From an uncultured Cellvibrio sp. (GTDB taxonomy: Bacteria; Pseudomonadota; Gammaproteobacteria; Pseudomonadales; Cellvibrionaceae), in contig CALFXJ010000050.1 of assembly GCA_937958105.1 (NCBI GenBank), positions 1 through 22,251 on the forward strand: DNA of 22,251 nucleotides, given 5' to 3'. Below are positions 8,401-16,431 of the stretch, in pieces. Made by a program: the position numbers and the translations under genes. Under the pieces are notes generated by a model. The model was given only the letters and a program-made list of their open reading frames with translations, was not told the origin of the DNA and ran no database searches. Each line of letters opens with the position of its first letter. The stretch's first letter is position 1.

Positions 8401-8858
8401 CCCTGGGCGGCGCCCTGGAGAACTACGATGCGCTCGGGCGGGTTCGTGCCGTGGACCTGAAAGGCAATGCTATTGATGCCGTGGGCACCTTCTTCTCGCC
8501 CTACCCGCAGTTGCAGTTCCTCAACGACCCGGATCGCGTGATTCATTCACCTGCCATTACGTTTGACGGCGGTAAAGAGCTCGCGCGCACTATCGTTGAA
8601 GATCCGCTGGTTTCCGGCCTTGCACAAAGCTGTCTGGCGACTCAGTTCATGAGTTACAGCTCGGGTGTTCATTCAATCTTCCTGATCGATTCAACAAGGG
8701 ATGTCGGTTATGCACGCATCAGCAAAGCGGAAGAAAACGCTTACCGTTGCGACATCAATAACCTGACGAATGTACTGACCAACAATGGTCCGCGCGCCAT
8801 GCTCGAACAACTTCCAGCATTGGATTCTGTGATGTACCGGCAGGAGTGGGTGCGCTAA
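5472..8858 (+). CDS. cbp2D: Secreted CBM2-YceI-FnIII-dihaem cytochrome, Cbp2D-like
   Basis: 1128 residues. ATG 5472 is chosen over the longer frame from 5403 because AAAGAGA precedes it and a Sec signal peptide follows (cleavage near AIAQ/G, residue 28). Order: CBM2 (29-129), Ser/Asn linker, YceI (160-333), FnIII-like (342-435), a hexapeptide SSSTGN repeat linker (441-476), then a cytochrome c domain with CIACH at 495-499. The planctomycete-type cassette follows: DUF1587 (about 594-655), DUF1595 (677-735), DUF1592 (713-840), DUF1588 with a second haem motif CSNCH at 967-971, and DUF1585 (to about 1115). In the CBM2 the third cellulose-contact Trp is Tyr (AGYNAAL). The protein probably binds cellulose outside the cell and carries electrons through two c-type haems, perhaps to oxidative cellulose enzymes. 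What the DUF cassette catalyses is unknown. The symbol is by architecture only. Confidence 0.88.
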   Translation: MKKLLKLSMLSPLGLALGLAASGNAIAQGACSTSYTVANSWGSGAQIDLSVTNNGPAIDGWELCWTFSGGETIANLWNGQVTTSGSSVCVTDAGYNAALPSNGSVSFGFNINGAASQAPVNFTLNGASCAGANVSSSTASSASSSTNNNSNSSIPSSGAARWLLDTTRSTFHFVTVKNTDTAEAHTFTQMQGTVAAGGSATLTIPLASVSTGIETRNTRMQNLLFETSYLPSLHFTTQLNLTTLESMAVGSIAVQSLEGDLILHGVSKPITFDATIVKHSNTSISVSPRRPIVVNSVDFELNAGVEALRAVASLTSIGEKTPVYFKMFLTRDNPTNIAAITLPSAPEAPVGLMGDIIQSTGDASLIWSDVSSNETGFLIRRRGEDGRWTTQGSLPANSSMFEENLLSSYGSYDYKVISYRDSVPSAASAPVSLVYTSPNGSSSSTGNSSSTGNSSSTGNSSSTGNSSSTGNSSSTGNGTGGDATRGESLWVSQSCIACHGVDGERTASGAHVMAPLNPNRSVYRHSQDNQDRTLREFIEMWMPQGSPESCTGQCAADLEAYILTWRKPSDGIPDNPVSTFSCPNTGPSYGQRTLRLLTKQEYQRSVRDLVGYTQDVISRLPDDFIAGAFNSNTTLVVDKTRYTSYVSTAERIAEDVASRWSNVLSCTPSNSCATTLVDSLAPRIFRRPLTNDERTAYLAVAQGTADGRTPAEGMEIALAAMLSSPQFLYRSELGEASGGAFKLTGYEMATYLAYTFTGTTPSSSLMAAAGRGELDTAAGVRQHASTLLNTPDTRVLLTDFVSRWLGIDQLERKTKVGVADFGVLANDMKLELGKNFAHAMLDSNSTFASIYNPSYTHVNQRLANLYGMSYSGSGADSDGFVRASTSERGGILISGAFLSRYATDADANLVTRAVALRRRMMCQDIPEPPSGVSLDREALAARDREFFENPHTTQRMIFDRITSGTTCSNCHGEIINPLGGALENYDALGRVRAVDLKGNAIDAVGTFFSPYPQLQFLNDPDRVIHSPAITFDGGKELARTIVEDPLVSGLAQSCLATQFMSYSSGVHSIFLIDSTRDVGYARISKAEENAYRCDINNLTNVLTNNGPRAMLEQLPALDSVMYRQEWVR
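6792..6902 (+). repeat. 18-bp coding minisatellite (SSSTGN linker)
   Basis: Five and a partial sixth unit of 18 bases (such as AACTCCAGCAGTACCGGC) run in frame. Units differ mainly at synonymous third positions (AGT/AGC, ACC/ACG, GGC/GGT) yet encode the same hexapeptide. It separates the FnIII-like and cytochrome c parts and may vary in copy number between strains. Confidence 0.9.
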
Positions 8859-8908
8859 TGCGCACCCCTTCAACGACATCACCTTGTTAACGAATTGGAG
8901 TAAATAAC

Positions 8909-10117
8909 ATGCGATATAAAAATTGCTTCGACAAAGAACGCAGAGATTTCCTCAGGGTAGTCTCGCATGCCGGTATATCGGCGGGGTTGATCAGGGCTTC
9001 GAGCGTACTGGCAGGCGTTATGCTCGCGCGTACTGCAGAAGCACAAAGCGGACCCACCAAACATTGTCTGGTATTTAATGGCGGTGGTTGTCACCCGGAT
9101 AAGTGGTTCCCGAGCGGTAGCACCCTGCCAGCTCAGTCCGCCCCACTGCAGTCTCACTACAGCCGCATTGCGCTGCTACGCAATGCCTCACTCAGCGGTG
9201 CAGGTCACGGTGTCATGTTCCACCGCTTTAACAACGGTAGCTGGTCCGACGACAGCTTCGACGTTAACCTGGGTCGAACCATCAGCGCCAACTACCCCGT
9301 GAAGTATCTGAACGTTGGTACCACTGCGGAATCCGCCTTGAGCCGTGAGGGCTACAACGGGCGCCCAACCATCACCAGCCCACAGGCCGCTCTGGATGTG
9401 CTCTTTGCAGGGGGCAGTGGCGGCGGTGGTGGCGGCGGCGGAACTGCCCCCCGCAAATCGGTCGTGGATCTCCACTACGCTGCGGTTAATAGCCTGCGTA
9501 ATAAACTGGGTCAACACGAGAAGGAAAAGCTGGACAGCCACTTCACAGCGATCCGCGAGATTGAAGATGCTATCGACACCAGTGGCGAAAATCCCGGCGG
9601 ATCATGTCCGCAGCCGGGTAATACCTCAGTCACGGGTTTTGATGCGACCGCCAAACTACATGCGGACATCGTTGCTCTGGCCTTAAGCTGCAACTTGACC
9701 GCTTCTGTGTCCATTGCTTTCGGTACAGACGCACACACCCACTTCCTGGACGTGCTGGGCCGTGAGTCGCATCAGTCGCACCACAACCAGGGCAACATGC
9801 CTTTGGCTTACACCGAAGATATCGCTTACATGCAGGGATTGACCAAATACCTGTTTGATAAACTGGTTGACCGCGGTGTCATGGGCTCAACCATCGTCAC
9901 TCAGGTTTCTGATATGGGTGACGCTGACTCTCACGGCAACAGCAACGTACCCATGCTGGTAGCAGGTGCAGGCATTACTGGTGGCCGCGTAGTTGATATC
10001 GGCGGTAAGACTCAATCCGAGCTTTATCAAACCATCGGCCTGAAGCTGCGTGCAGATCAAAGCCCTAATGGTGCGGTTTATCGTCGCTTCTCCAATTCGA
10101 CCATCTCAGGTCTGTAA
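8909..10117 (+). CDS. Tat-exported DUF1552 family protein
   Basis: 402 residues. GGAG lies 8 bases before ATG 8909. The N-terminus has a twin-arginine motif ERRDFLR (residues 10-16), a hydrophobic stretch and an AEAQ cleavage site near residue 46, so export is probably through the Tat system after folding. The mature part matches the DUF1552 pattern: LVFNGGGCHPDKWFPSG near its start, an AFGTDAHTHFLDVLG block, and a C-terminal SHGNSNVPMLVAGAGI like that of the related DUF1501 (alkaline-phosphatase-like fold) proteins. A Gly-rich run (about 170-178) forms a flexible insert. DUF1552 genes are known to sit beside DUF1592/1588/1585 genes, as here, 50 bases after the cytochrome gene. The reaction is unknown; a bound metal is possible because of the many His residues. 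Confidence 0.85.
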   Translation: MRYKNCFDKERRDFLRVVSHAGISAGLIRASSVLAGVMLARTAEAQSGPTKHCLVFNGGGCHPDKWFPSGSTLPAQSAPLQSHYSRIALLRNASLSGAGHGVMFHRFNNGSWSDDSFDVNLGRTISANYPVKYLNVGTTAESALSREGYNGRPTITSPQAALDVLFAGGSGGGGGGGGTAPRKSVVDLHYAAVNSLRNKLGQHEKEKLDSHFTAIREIEDAIDTSGENPGGSCPQPGNTSVTGFDATAKLHADIVALALSCNLTASVSIAFGTDAHTHFLDVLGRESHQSHHNQGNMPLAYTEDIAYMQGLTKYLFDKLVDRGVMGSTIVTQVSDMGDADSHGNSNVPMLVAGAGITGGRVVDIGGKTQSELYQTIGLKLRADQSPNGAVYRRFSNSTISGL

Positions 10118-10183
10118 CAGCAGGACTCACACCAACAGGGAGGTTGGTGGATCACCTCAGTTCTCTGATGAGATCTACAACAG

Positions 10184-10230
10184 GAAGGGGAGCTTTACTG
10201 GTTTCAGTAAGCTCCCCTTCTTCATTTCAT
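10184..10230 (+). terminator. Terminator of the CBM2-YceI operon
   Basis: GAAGGGGAGCTTtACTG (10184-10200) pairs with CAGTAAGCTCCCCTTC (10205-10220) around GTTT, with one unpaired T, and is followed by a T-rich tail TTCATTTCATT. It begins 66 bases after the stop at 10117. The tail is not a clean T-run but the stem is very stable. Confidence 0.8.
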
Positions 10231-10446
10231 TCTCTCAATACTTGTTTACTGCCCAGTAGTTCAGGGTTGCTCTTCGCTAATTTCCCCTCTCAGCCGTCAG
10301 CCCTCCCTCGCTCCGTAAAATAATTTACAGTTTTCTCTCCCATTTACCACTACTGTTGCGTCAGTACCGGCCATTGACGTGATGAATCGAAGAATTCTCG
10401 ACGCTTTTGATTTTCAACCCTTCCACAATAATTAAGGAGTTTTTTT
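10231..10446. other. Non-coding spacer before the DoxX-like gene
   Basis: Pyrimidine-rich sequence without a credible reading frame. TTGACG at 10374 has no good -10 partner at normal spacing, so no promoter is called. The last bases hold the AGGAG ribosome-binding site of the next gene. Confidence 0.4.
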
Positions 10447-10815
10447 ATGAATATTCTGTTATGGATTCTGCAGATCCTGCTCGCTCTGCACACGCTCATG
10501 GGCGCAATCTGGAAATTTTCTCACTCTGCTGAACAGACCATGCCATCACTGAAAGTATTACCCTCCGGTCTCTGGTTAACTTTGGGTGGTGTTGAAATAT
10601 TGCTCTGTCTTTGCCTCATATTGCCCGCCTTTTATAAACCGCTGGCACTGCTGGTGCCCTTGGCGGCGATCGGTATCGCACTGGAGATGCTGCTGTTTTG
10701 CGGGATTCATCTTTCTTACAGCGATAATGATTTCAGCTCAATTATTTATTGGCTGGTAGTGGCAGGGGTGTGTGCCTTCATCGCTTACGGCAGGTCCGCA
10801 CTGCGCCCGTTCTGA
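10447..10815 (+). CDS. Small DoxX-like integral membrane protein
   Basis: 122 residues with AAGGAG eight bases upstream of the ATG. Four hydrophobic segments (about 3-19, 38-60, 66-88 and 98-115) and an N-terminal LHTLMGAIWKFSH stretch resemble the four-helix DoxX/DoxD-like superfamily, which includes small membrane proteins linked to redox or thiol stress. No catalytic motif is visible. It stands alone: the upstream operon is terminated, and the next gene is on the other strand. A DUF-type member with unknown role is equally possible. Confidence 0.6.
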   Translation: MNILLWILQILLALHTLMGAIWKFSHSAEQTMPSLKVLPSGLWLTLGGVEILLCLCLILPAFYKPLALLVPLAAIGIALEMLLFCGIHLSYSDNDFSSIIYWLVVAGVCAFIAYGRSALRPF

Positions 10816-10833
10816 CGGGCGCTGCGATTTTTT
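10803..10833 (+). terminator. Terminator overlapping the gene end
   Basis: GCGCCCGT (10803-10810) pairs with ACGGGCGC (10815-10822), and the stop codon of the DoxX-like gene lies at the loop. TGCGA then TTTTTT follows, so the T-run is five bases away from the stem, weaker than the ideal form. Confidence 0.6.
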
Positions 10834-10853
10834 CATGAGCGGCCAATGCCAAC

Positions 10854-11717
10854 CTACTGCAGTTTGTCCTGCGTTCTGGTTTCAAAATCCGCTGCATCGT
10901 GACGCTCGTGGAGGTGCTCGTGTGGTTCACCCCAGGTGCGATTGACCATCCGTCCCCGCAGCACCGCGGGGCGCTGCGCAATCTCATCCGCCCACCGCAG
11001 TACATGTTGATAGGTATGCGCTTCCAGAAATTCTGCTGCATCGTATAACTTGTTGTTGACCAGTTCACCGTACCACGGCCAGATGGCCATATCGGCAATG
11101 GTGTATTCATCACCAGCAATGTAACGTGTCTGTGCCAGCTGGCGATCAAGCACATCCAGCTGACGCTTGACCTCCATCGTGTAACGGTTGATGGCGTATT
11201 CAATTTTTTCCGGTGCGTAAGAATAAAAATGACCGAAGCCACCGCCGAGCAACGGCCCGCAACCCACCTGCCAGAACAGCCATGACAAGCACTCTGTCCG
11301 CGGCGCTATTGCTTGTGGAATGAATGCCTGAAATTTTTCCGCGAGGTAAAGCAGAATCGAACCGGATTCAAATATCCGCAGGTGTGGCGTCACACTCTGA
11401 TCCACCATGGCGGGAATTTTTGAGTTGGGATTCACCTTCACAAATCCGCTGCTGAACTGATCTCCCTCGGAGATCTGAATCAAGTGGGCATCATATTCTG
11501 CACCTTTGTGCCCAAGGGCCAGCAGCTCCTCCAGCATGATGGTGGCTTTCATCCCATTCGGTGTTGCCAGCGAATACAGCTGCAGTGGATGTTTGCCGAC
11601 CGGCAGCTCCTTTTCATGGGTGGGCCCGGCTATCGGACGATTGATCTTGGAAAAGGCTCCGCCGGATTCGGTTTTCCATGTCCAGACGCGGGGAGGAATG
11701 TAGGATTGATCAGTCAT
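10854..11717 (-). CDS. yghU: YghU-type glutathione S-transferase family oxidoreductase
   Basis: 287 residues. ATG at 11717 is chosen, with AGAGAAG upstream, because the sequence from MTDQSYIPPRVWTW matches the YghU family; the frame extends 22 codons further without family-like sequence. The N-terminal thioredoxin fold has TPNGMKATIMLEELLALG at the glutathione site, cis-Pro in NSKIPAMVD, and FESGSILLYLAEK. The C-terminal all-alpha domain has YIAGDEYTIADMAIWPWYGEL. The E. coli homologue is a GSH-dependent disulfide-bond oxidoreductase that holds two glutathiones. A cytosolic role in thiol or peroxide homeostasis is likely. It lies downstream of the truncated haemoglobin on the same strand, with a 215-base gap. 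Confidence 0.9.
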   Translation of the reverse strand: MTDQSYIPPRVWTWKTESGGAFSKINRPIAGPTHEKELPVGKHPLQLYSLATPNGMKATIMLEELLALGHKGAEYDAHLIQISEGDQFSSGFVKVNPNSKIPAMVDQSVTPHLRIFESGSILLYLAEKFQAFIPQAIAPRTECLSWLFWQVGCGPLLGGGFGHFYSYAPEKIEYAINRYTMEVKRQLDVLDRQLAQTRYIAGDEYTIADMAIWPWYGELVNNKLYDAAEFLEAHTYQHVLRWADEIAQRPAVLRGRMVNRTWGEPHEHLHERHDAADFETRTQDKLQ

Positions 11718-11932
11718 AACAGGCTTCTCTTCAGGTCGGCGCCGACCAGTTGAGCGTAACCCAACCAGACGGCGGATGAACAAATCAAAGCCGTCAGCTT
11801 AACCGATTGTGGCAATAAATGAAGTTCGCTGTCCGACACAGGTGGAGCTCAGCCAGGGCTGAGAGCTCTGAATGTCTCAGCAGATAGCGGAGCGGCAAAC
11901 CTTCCTGCAGAGCGCCATTGAGAGAGTCAGGG

Positions 11933-12349
11933 TTATTCTGGCTTTCTGCTGGTCGCGAAGATCCGTTCAGCAGGTACCCGTAGCTGAGTCAGCAGATAGC
12001 TTGCAAATTCCGGCCGATAATCCTGTCGGGCGATTGCCCGTTCCATGCATAACAACCAAGCGTCACGCTCCGCCTCTCCGATAGGCAAATGCATATGACT
12101 GCGCGGGATATTAATGCTGCCGTATTTTTCATGATACAGCTTTGGACCACCCATCCAGCCGCACAGAAAAAATGTGAGTTTTTCCCGCGACTCGGTGAGG
12201 TCCTGTCGGTGCATACCACGGATTATCGCCGCTTCCGGCAGCGTGTCCATTTCATGATAAAAGTCGTCCACCAGTTTACGGATGCCTTCAACACCCCCGG
12301 CCGCTTGGAAGGAGTTATCAGAAAAACCGTAAAGGGGTACATCAGCCAC
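11933..12349 (-). CDS. Group II truncated haemoglobin
   Basis: 138 residues from a GTG at 12349, chosen because GAGGCAGG lies at good distance; GTG codons at 12367 and 12358 are alternatives. The haem pocket is recognisable: Tyr31 (B10) in DDFYHEMD, FLCGWMGGPKLY, proximal His87 (F8) in SHMHLPI, and Trp98 (G8) in ERDAWLLCM, which identifies group II (trHbO-like). Length is normal for the family. These proteins bind oxygen and may detoxify NO or peroxide in the cytoplasm. It is divergent from the small membrane protein gene at 12548 and co-directional with yghU. Confidence 0.9.
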   Translation of the reverse strand: MADVPLYGFSDNSFQAAGGVEGIRKLVDDFYHEMDTLPEAAIIRGMHRQDLTESREKLTFFLCGWMGGPKLYHEKYGSINIPRSHMHLPIGEAERDAWLLCMERAIARQDYRPEFASYLLTQLRVPAERIFATSRKPE

Positions 12350-12547
12350 GTTTATCACCTGCCTCACGAAAGAAATGGGATGCTATTGTTGCAGCAACCC
12401 GGTAATGAATACAGCCCAGTTTTTTTCAGCGGTTGGTAACCATCGCACCAAACGCCGTCTCTTGTCGATAAGCCGCGCCAGTCCCTCGAAACTAATGTTG
12501 ATTAATCTCTCTAAACATTACATCGAATCGTGTTTAAGGAGATCCCT

Positions 12548-12928
12548 ATGCTCGCCTGCTTTCTGTGGCTCGCTCTCGCTACGCTTTGTGTTCAAGCGCC
12601 TAATCTTCTGGGCATTCAGGAGCAACATCGCGACGGTCTGGTTTCACTGGTAGATGCATTAAAAATTGCCGGCATGACCTTGCCGCTGATCTTTATTTCC
12701 TCGGTAGGCTTTTCCATCTATTACGGTAGAGGCGACAAATTCTTCAGCTATCCGGCGATGGTCATTTATGCGCATGTCTGCGCGCTAATCATAGGCATCC
12801 TGATTCAGGTGTTTATCCTGAAAGCCAAGGAAACCAACGCGCTTGAGCTGGCCGGGGTGGGAATATGTATTGCGGGACTGCTGATGTCGATCTACAGCAA
12901 AGAAATCCTCGCGTGGGTAAAAACGTGA
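12548..12928 (+). CDS. Small four-helix membrane protein, unrecognised
   Basis: 126 residues. ATG 12548 has a consensus AAGGAG (12536-12541) six bases upstream; a GTG at 12530 would place that sequence inside the gene, so it is not preferred. Hydrophobic segments at about residues 2-18, 37-55, 67-90 and 97-113. The last helix, ELAGVGICIAGLLMSIYS, resembles the final helix of half-size EamA/SMR-type transporters, but no diagnostic charged residue of those was identified. The gene ends 26 bases before the convergent GH16 gene, with no visible terminator between. Confidence 0.7.
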   Translation: MLACFLWLALATLCVQAPNLLGIQEQHRDGLVSLVDALKIAGMTLPLIFISSVGFSIYYGRGDKFFSYPAMVIYAHVCALIIGILIQVFILKAKETNALELAGVGICIAGLLMSIYSKEILAWVKT

Positions 12929-12954
12929 GTATTGTGAATATGGCTGGATAACCG

Positions 12955-14541
<1,587 letters not shown>

Positions 14542-14837
14542 ACCAACCTTGAGACCCATTACTGAATCATTATGCGTTTGTTTTCTACGGCACCGATATT
14601 CTCATCTATACCGTGAACCTGACGTCGAACCAGTCACGAATCCGTCGTCTGAGTCTGTAAAGAATTACGACGATGAGGGGTATGGTTATATGGCTTTCCA
14701 GTTTTTAAATCTGAAATGGAGGGAAAATGATGGGTGGGATTTCGGCAGCCGGAGAAAAATTTTTACGGGTCTCAAGGGTGGGTGTTTGGGCGGTGCGGGT
14801 GGTCGGGAAAAAAGTTCATGGGTTTTTGATGCGTGGG

Positions 14838-14870
14838 TGTCGGATTACGCCTGCGGCTAATCCGACCTAC
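14838..14870 (+). repeat. REP-like palindrome, copy 1
   Basis: GTCGGATTA and TAATCCGAC flank GCC-TGC-GGC, forming an almost perfect hairpin, followed by CTAC. This TCGGATTA...TAATCCGACCTAC form is a common intergenic palindrome type in gammaproteobacteria. Confidence 0.8.
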
Positions 14871-14980
14871 GAGGCCGCGGATCGAAATGCGGGGGCAGTT
14901 ATGAAGCGGGGTGTGGTAATGCAGGGGAACCGTTACAAGACCCGAGGGGGCGAGGAACTGTTATGAGGTCGTGCGGTAGT

Positions 14981-15022
14981 GTAGGTCGGATTAGACACGC
15001 GAATGCGTGTCGTAATCCGACA
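14981..15022 (-). repeat. REP-like palindrome, copy 2 (inverted)
   Basis: GTAGGTCGGATTA, then GACACGC-GAAT-GCGTGTC, then G and TAATCCGAC. The outer sequence equals copy 1 in the opposite orientation, while the hairpin top is different and longer. It lies about 50 bases downstream of the pgk stop and could protect the pgk mRNA end. Confidence 0.8.
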
Positions 15023-15074
15023 TTAAACTTCACCGCAAAAAATCAGACATCAAATTTCGCTGCAAAAAAATCAG
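15020..15074 (-). repeat. Short tandem repeat at the 3' end of pgk
   Basis: Two imperfect units of 27-28 bases (15020-15046 and 15047-15074). Read on the minus strand each begins TGATTTTTTxGC and ends with GTC; the first unit contains the pgk stop codon. The two differ at about seven positions. Confidence 0.7.
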
Positions 15075-16243
15075 CCTTTCGCGCGCTCTTCAAGAATCGC
15101 TACGGCCGGTAATTTTTTACCTTCTACGAACTCCAGGAACGCGCCGCCGCCAGTTGATACGTAGGAAATCTTGTCCGCCAGACTCCATTTATCGATGGCT
15201 GCCAGGGTGTCACCGCCACCGGCTACCGAGAAAGCATCGCTTTCGGCGATTGCACGGGAGATCACCTCAGTACCTTTAGAGAAGGCATCGAATTCAAAGA
15301 CACCACAGGGGCCGTTCCAGAGGACGGTCTTGGCATTCTTGATGATGTCCGCCACGCGCGCTGCGGTTTCAGGGCCGTAGTCGATAATCTCTTCGTCGGC
15401 TTGAATTTCGTTGGCTTTTTTCACCTCAGCCACCGAACCGTGATGCCACTCTTTAAAACCTTCTTTAGTCACCCGCACGTCAGTAGCAAACACAACCTCA
15501 GTGGCAGCACGCAGACGTTGCGCCTCAGGAATCAGATCTTTTTCGTAAAGCGAGTTACCGACTTCATTGCCGGCAGAGGCCACAAAGGTGTTAGAGATAC
15601 CACCACCCACAACCAGAACATCAGCGATCTTGGACAAGGCATCCAGTACGCTCAACTTGGTAGACACCTTGGAACCGCCCACAATGGCCACCAGCGGGCG
15701 TGCGGGATTATCCAGTACCTTCGCCAGCGCATCCAGTTCAGCAGCCAGCAGAGGACCAGCGCAGGCCACCGGCGCATATTTGGCAACGCCGTGGGTGGAC
15801 GCCTGAGCGCGGTGTGCTGTACCGAATGCATCCATCACAAACACGTCACACAGGGCAGCCATTTTTTTAGACAGCTCATCGCTGTTTTTGCCTTCGCCCA
15901 CGTTGAAGCGAACGTTTTCGAGCAGCACCAGATCACCGGTCATTTCAAAGCCGTCAACCCAGTCTTTTACCAGCGGCACATCACGACCGAGTTTCTTGCT
16001 GAGATATGCAGCCACGGGAGCAAGGGATGCAGACTCATCATAGACACCCTCTTCCGGACGACCGAGGTGTGACATCACCATCACCTTTGCACCTTTTTCC
16101 AGAGCTGCCTTGATGGTCGGAATAGATGCGTCGATACGCACCGCACTGGTAATTCTTCCGTCTTCCAGCGGCACGTTCAGATCCTGACGAATCAATACGC
16201 GCTTGCCGGCGAGATCCTGGTCTTTCATCAATTTAACAGTCAT
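15071..16243 (-). CDS. pgk: Phosphoglycerate kinase
   Basis: 390 residues, full family length. ATG at 16243 is supported by GAGG nine bases upstream; an in-frame TTG four codons earlier lies over that site. The enzyme transfers phosphate between 1,3-bisphosphoglycerate and ADP in glycolysis and gluconeogenesis. Visible motifs are RQDLNVPLEDGRI near the N-terminus (substrate), SHLGRP, GGSKVSTKLSVL (nucleotide side), and GGGDTLAAIDK with STGGGAFLEFVEGK at the C-terminus. It follows tkt on the same strand with a 188-base gap. In Pseudomonas an epd gene lies between tkt and pgk, and it is absent here. Confidence 0.97.
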   Translation of the reverse strand: MTVKLMKDQDLAGKRVLIRQDLNVPLEDGRITSAVRIDASIPTIKAALEKGAKVMVMSHLGRPEEGVYDESASLAPVAAYLSKKLGRDVPLVKDWVDGFEMTGDLVLLENVRFNVGEGKNSDELSKKMAALCDVFVMDAFGTAHRAQASTHGVAKYAPVACAGPLLAAELDALAKVLDNPARPLVAIVGGSKVSTKLSVLDALSKIADVLVVGGGISNTFVASAGNEVGNSLYEKDLIPEAQRLRAATEVVFATDVRVTKEGFKEWHHGSVAEVKKANEIQADEEIIDYGPETAARVADIIKNAKTVLWNGPCGVFEFDAFSKGTEVISRAIAESDAFSVAGGGDTLAAIDKWSLADKISYVSTGGGAFLEFVEGKKLPAVAILEERAKG

Positions 16244-16352
16244 GGTGATCCTCAAAAGTTGCTAGATACTGGTATTGAACTTTGAAATGGGTGGCCCGTG
16301 CTGAGCCCTACCGAAGATATGCGTTTACTTACGATGGCAACGAATGTATTGC

Positions 16353-16379
16353 CCAGGCCTCACATGAATTGAGGCCTGG
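16353..16379 (-). other. Perfect hairpin in the tkt-pgk gap
   Basis: CCAGGCCTCA and TGAGGCCTGG form a perfect 10-bp stem around a seven-base loop. No T-run follows on the minus strand (AATACATTCG), so intrinsic termination is unlikely. It may be an mRNA processing or stability element that lets tkt and pgk differ in level. Confidence 0.6.
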
Positions 16380-16387
16380 TACTGCGA

Positions 16388-16423
16388 CCATCACCGATGA
16401 CATTTCCACATCACCGGTGATGG
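16388..16423 (-). other. Inverted repeat directly after the tkt stop
   Basis: CCATCACCG (16388-16396) and CGGTGATGG (16415-16423) can pair across 18 bases. The T-run after it on the minus strand is absent. It lies 9 bases downstream of the tkt stop, next to the hairpin at 16353. Confidence 0.45.
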
Positions 16424-16431
16424 CTTTTGAC

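Larger units (their letters stand above)
14542..15070. other. Long non-coding spacer with REP pair and strong strand skew
   Basis: No supported gene in 529 bases. The first part should contain the promoter of the GH16 gene (minus strand), but I see no convincing boxes. From about 14715 to 14980 the plus strand is markedly G-rich and C-poor (for 14871-14980, 48 G against 18 C), so RNA made from the minus strand is C-rich. Two palindromes and a short tandem repeat are listed separately. Confidence 0.5.

Noticed and set aside
11846..11862. CTCAGCC-GGCTGAG hairpin between the haemoglobin and yghU genes as a terminator
   Set aside because: No T-run follows it on the minus strand, so intrinsic termination cannot be supported.
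11877..12000. TCAGCAGATAGC direct repeat at 11877 and 11989
   Set aside because: Only 12 bases long, one copy is inside the haemoglobin coding sequence, and nothing else marks a mobile element or attachment site.
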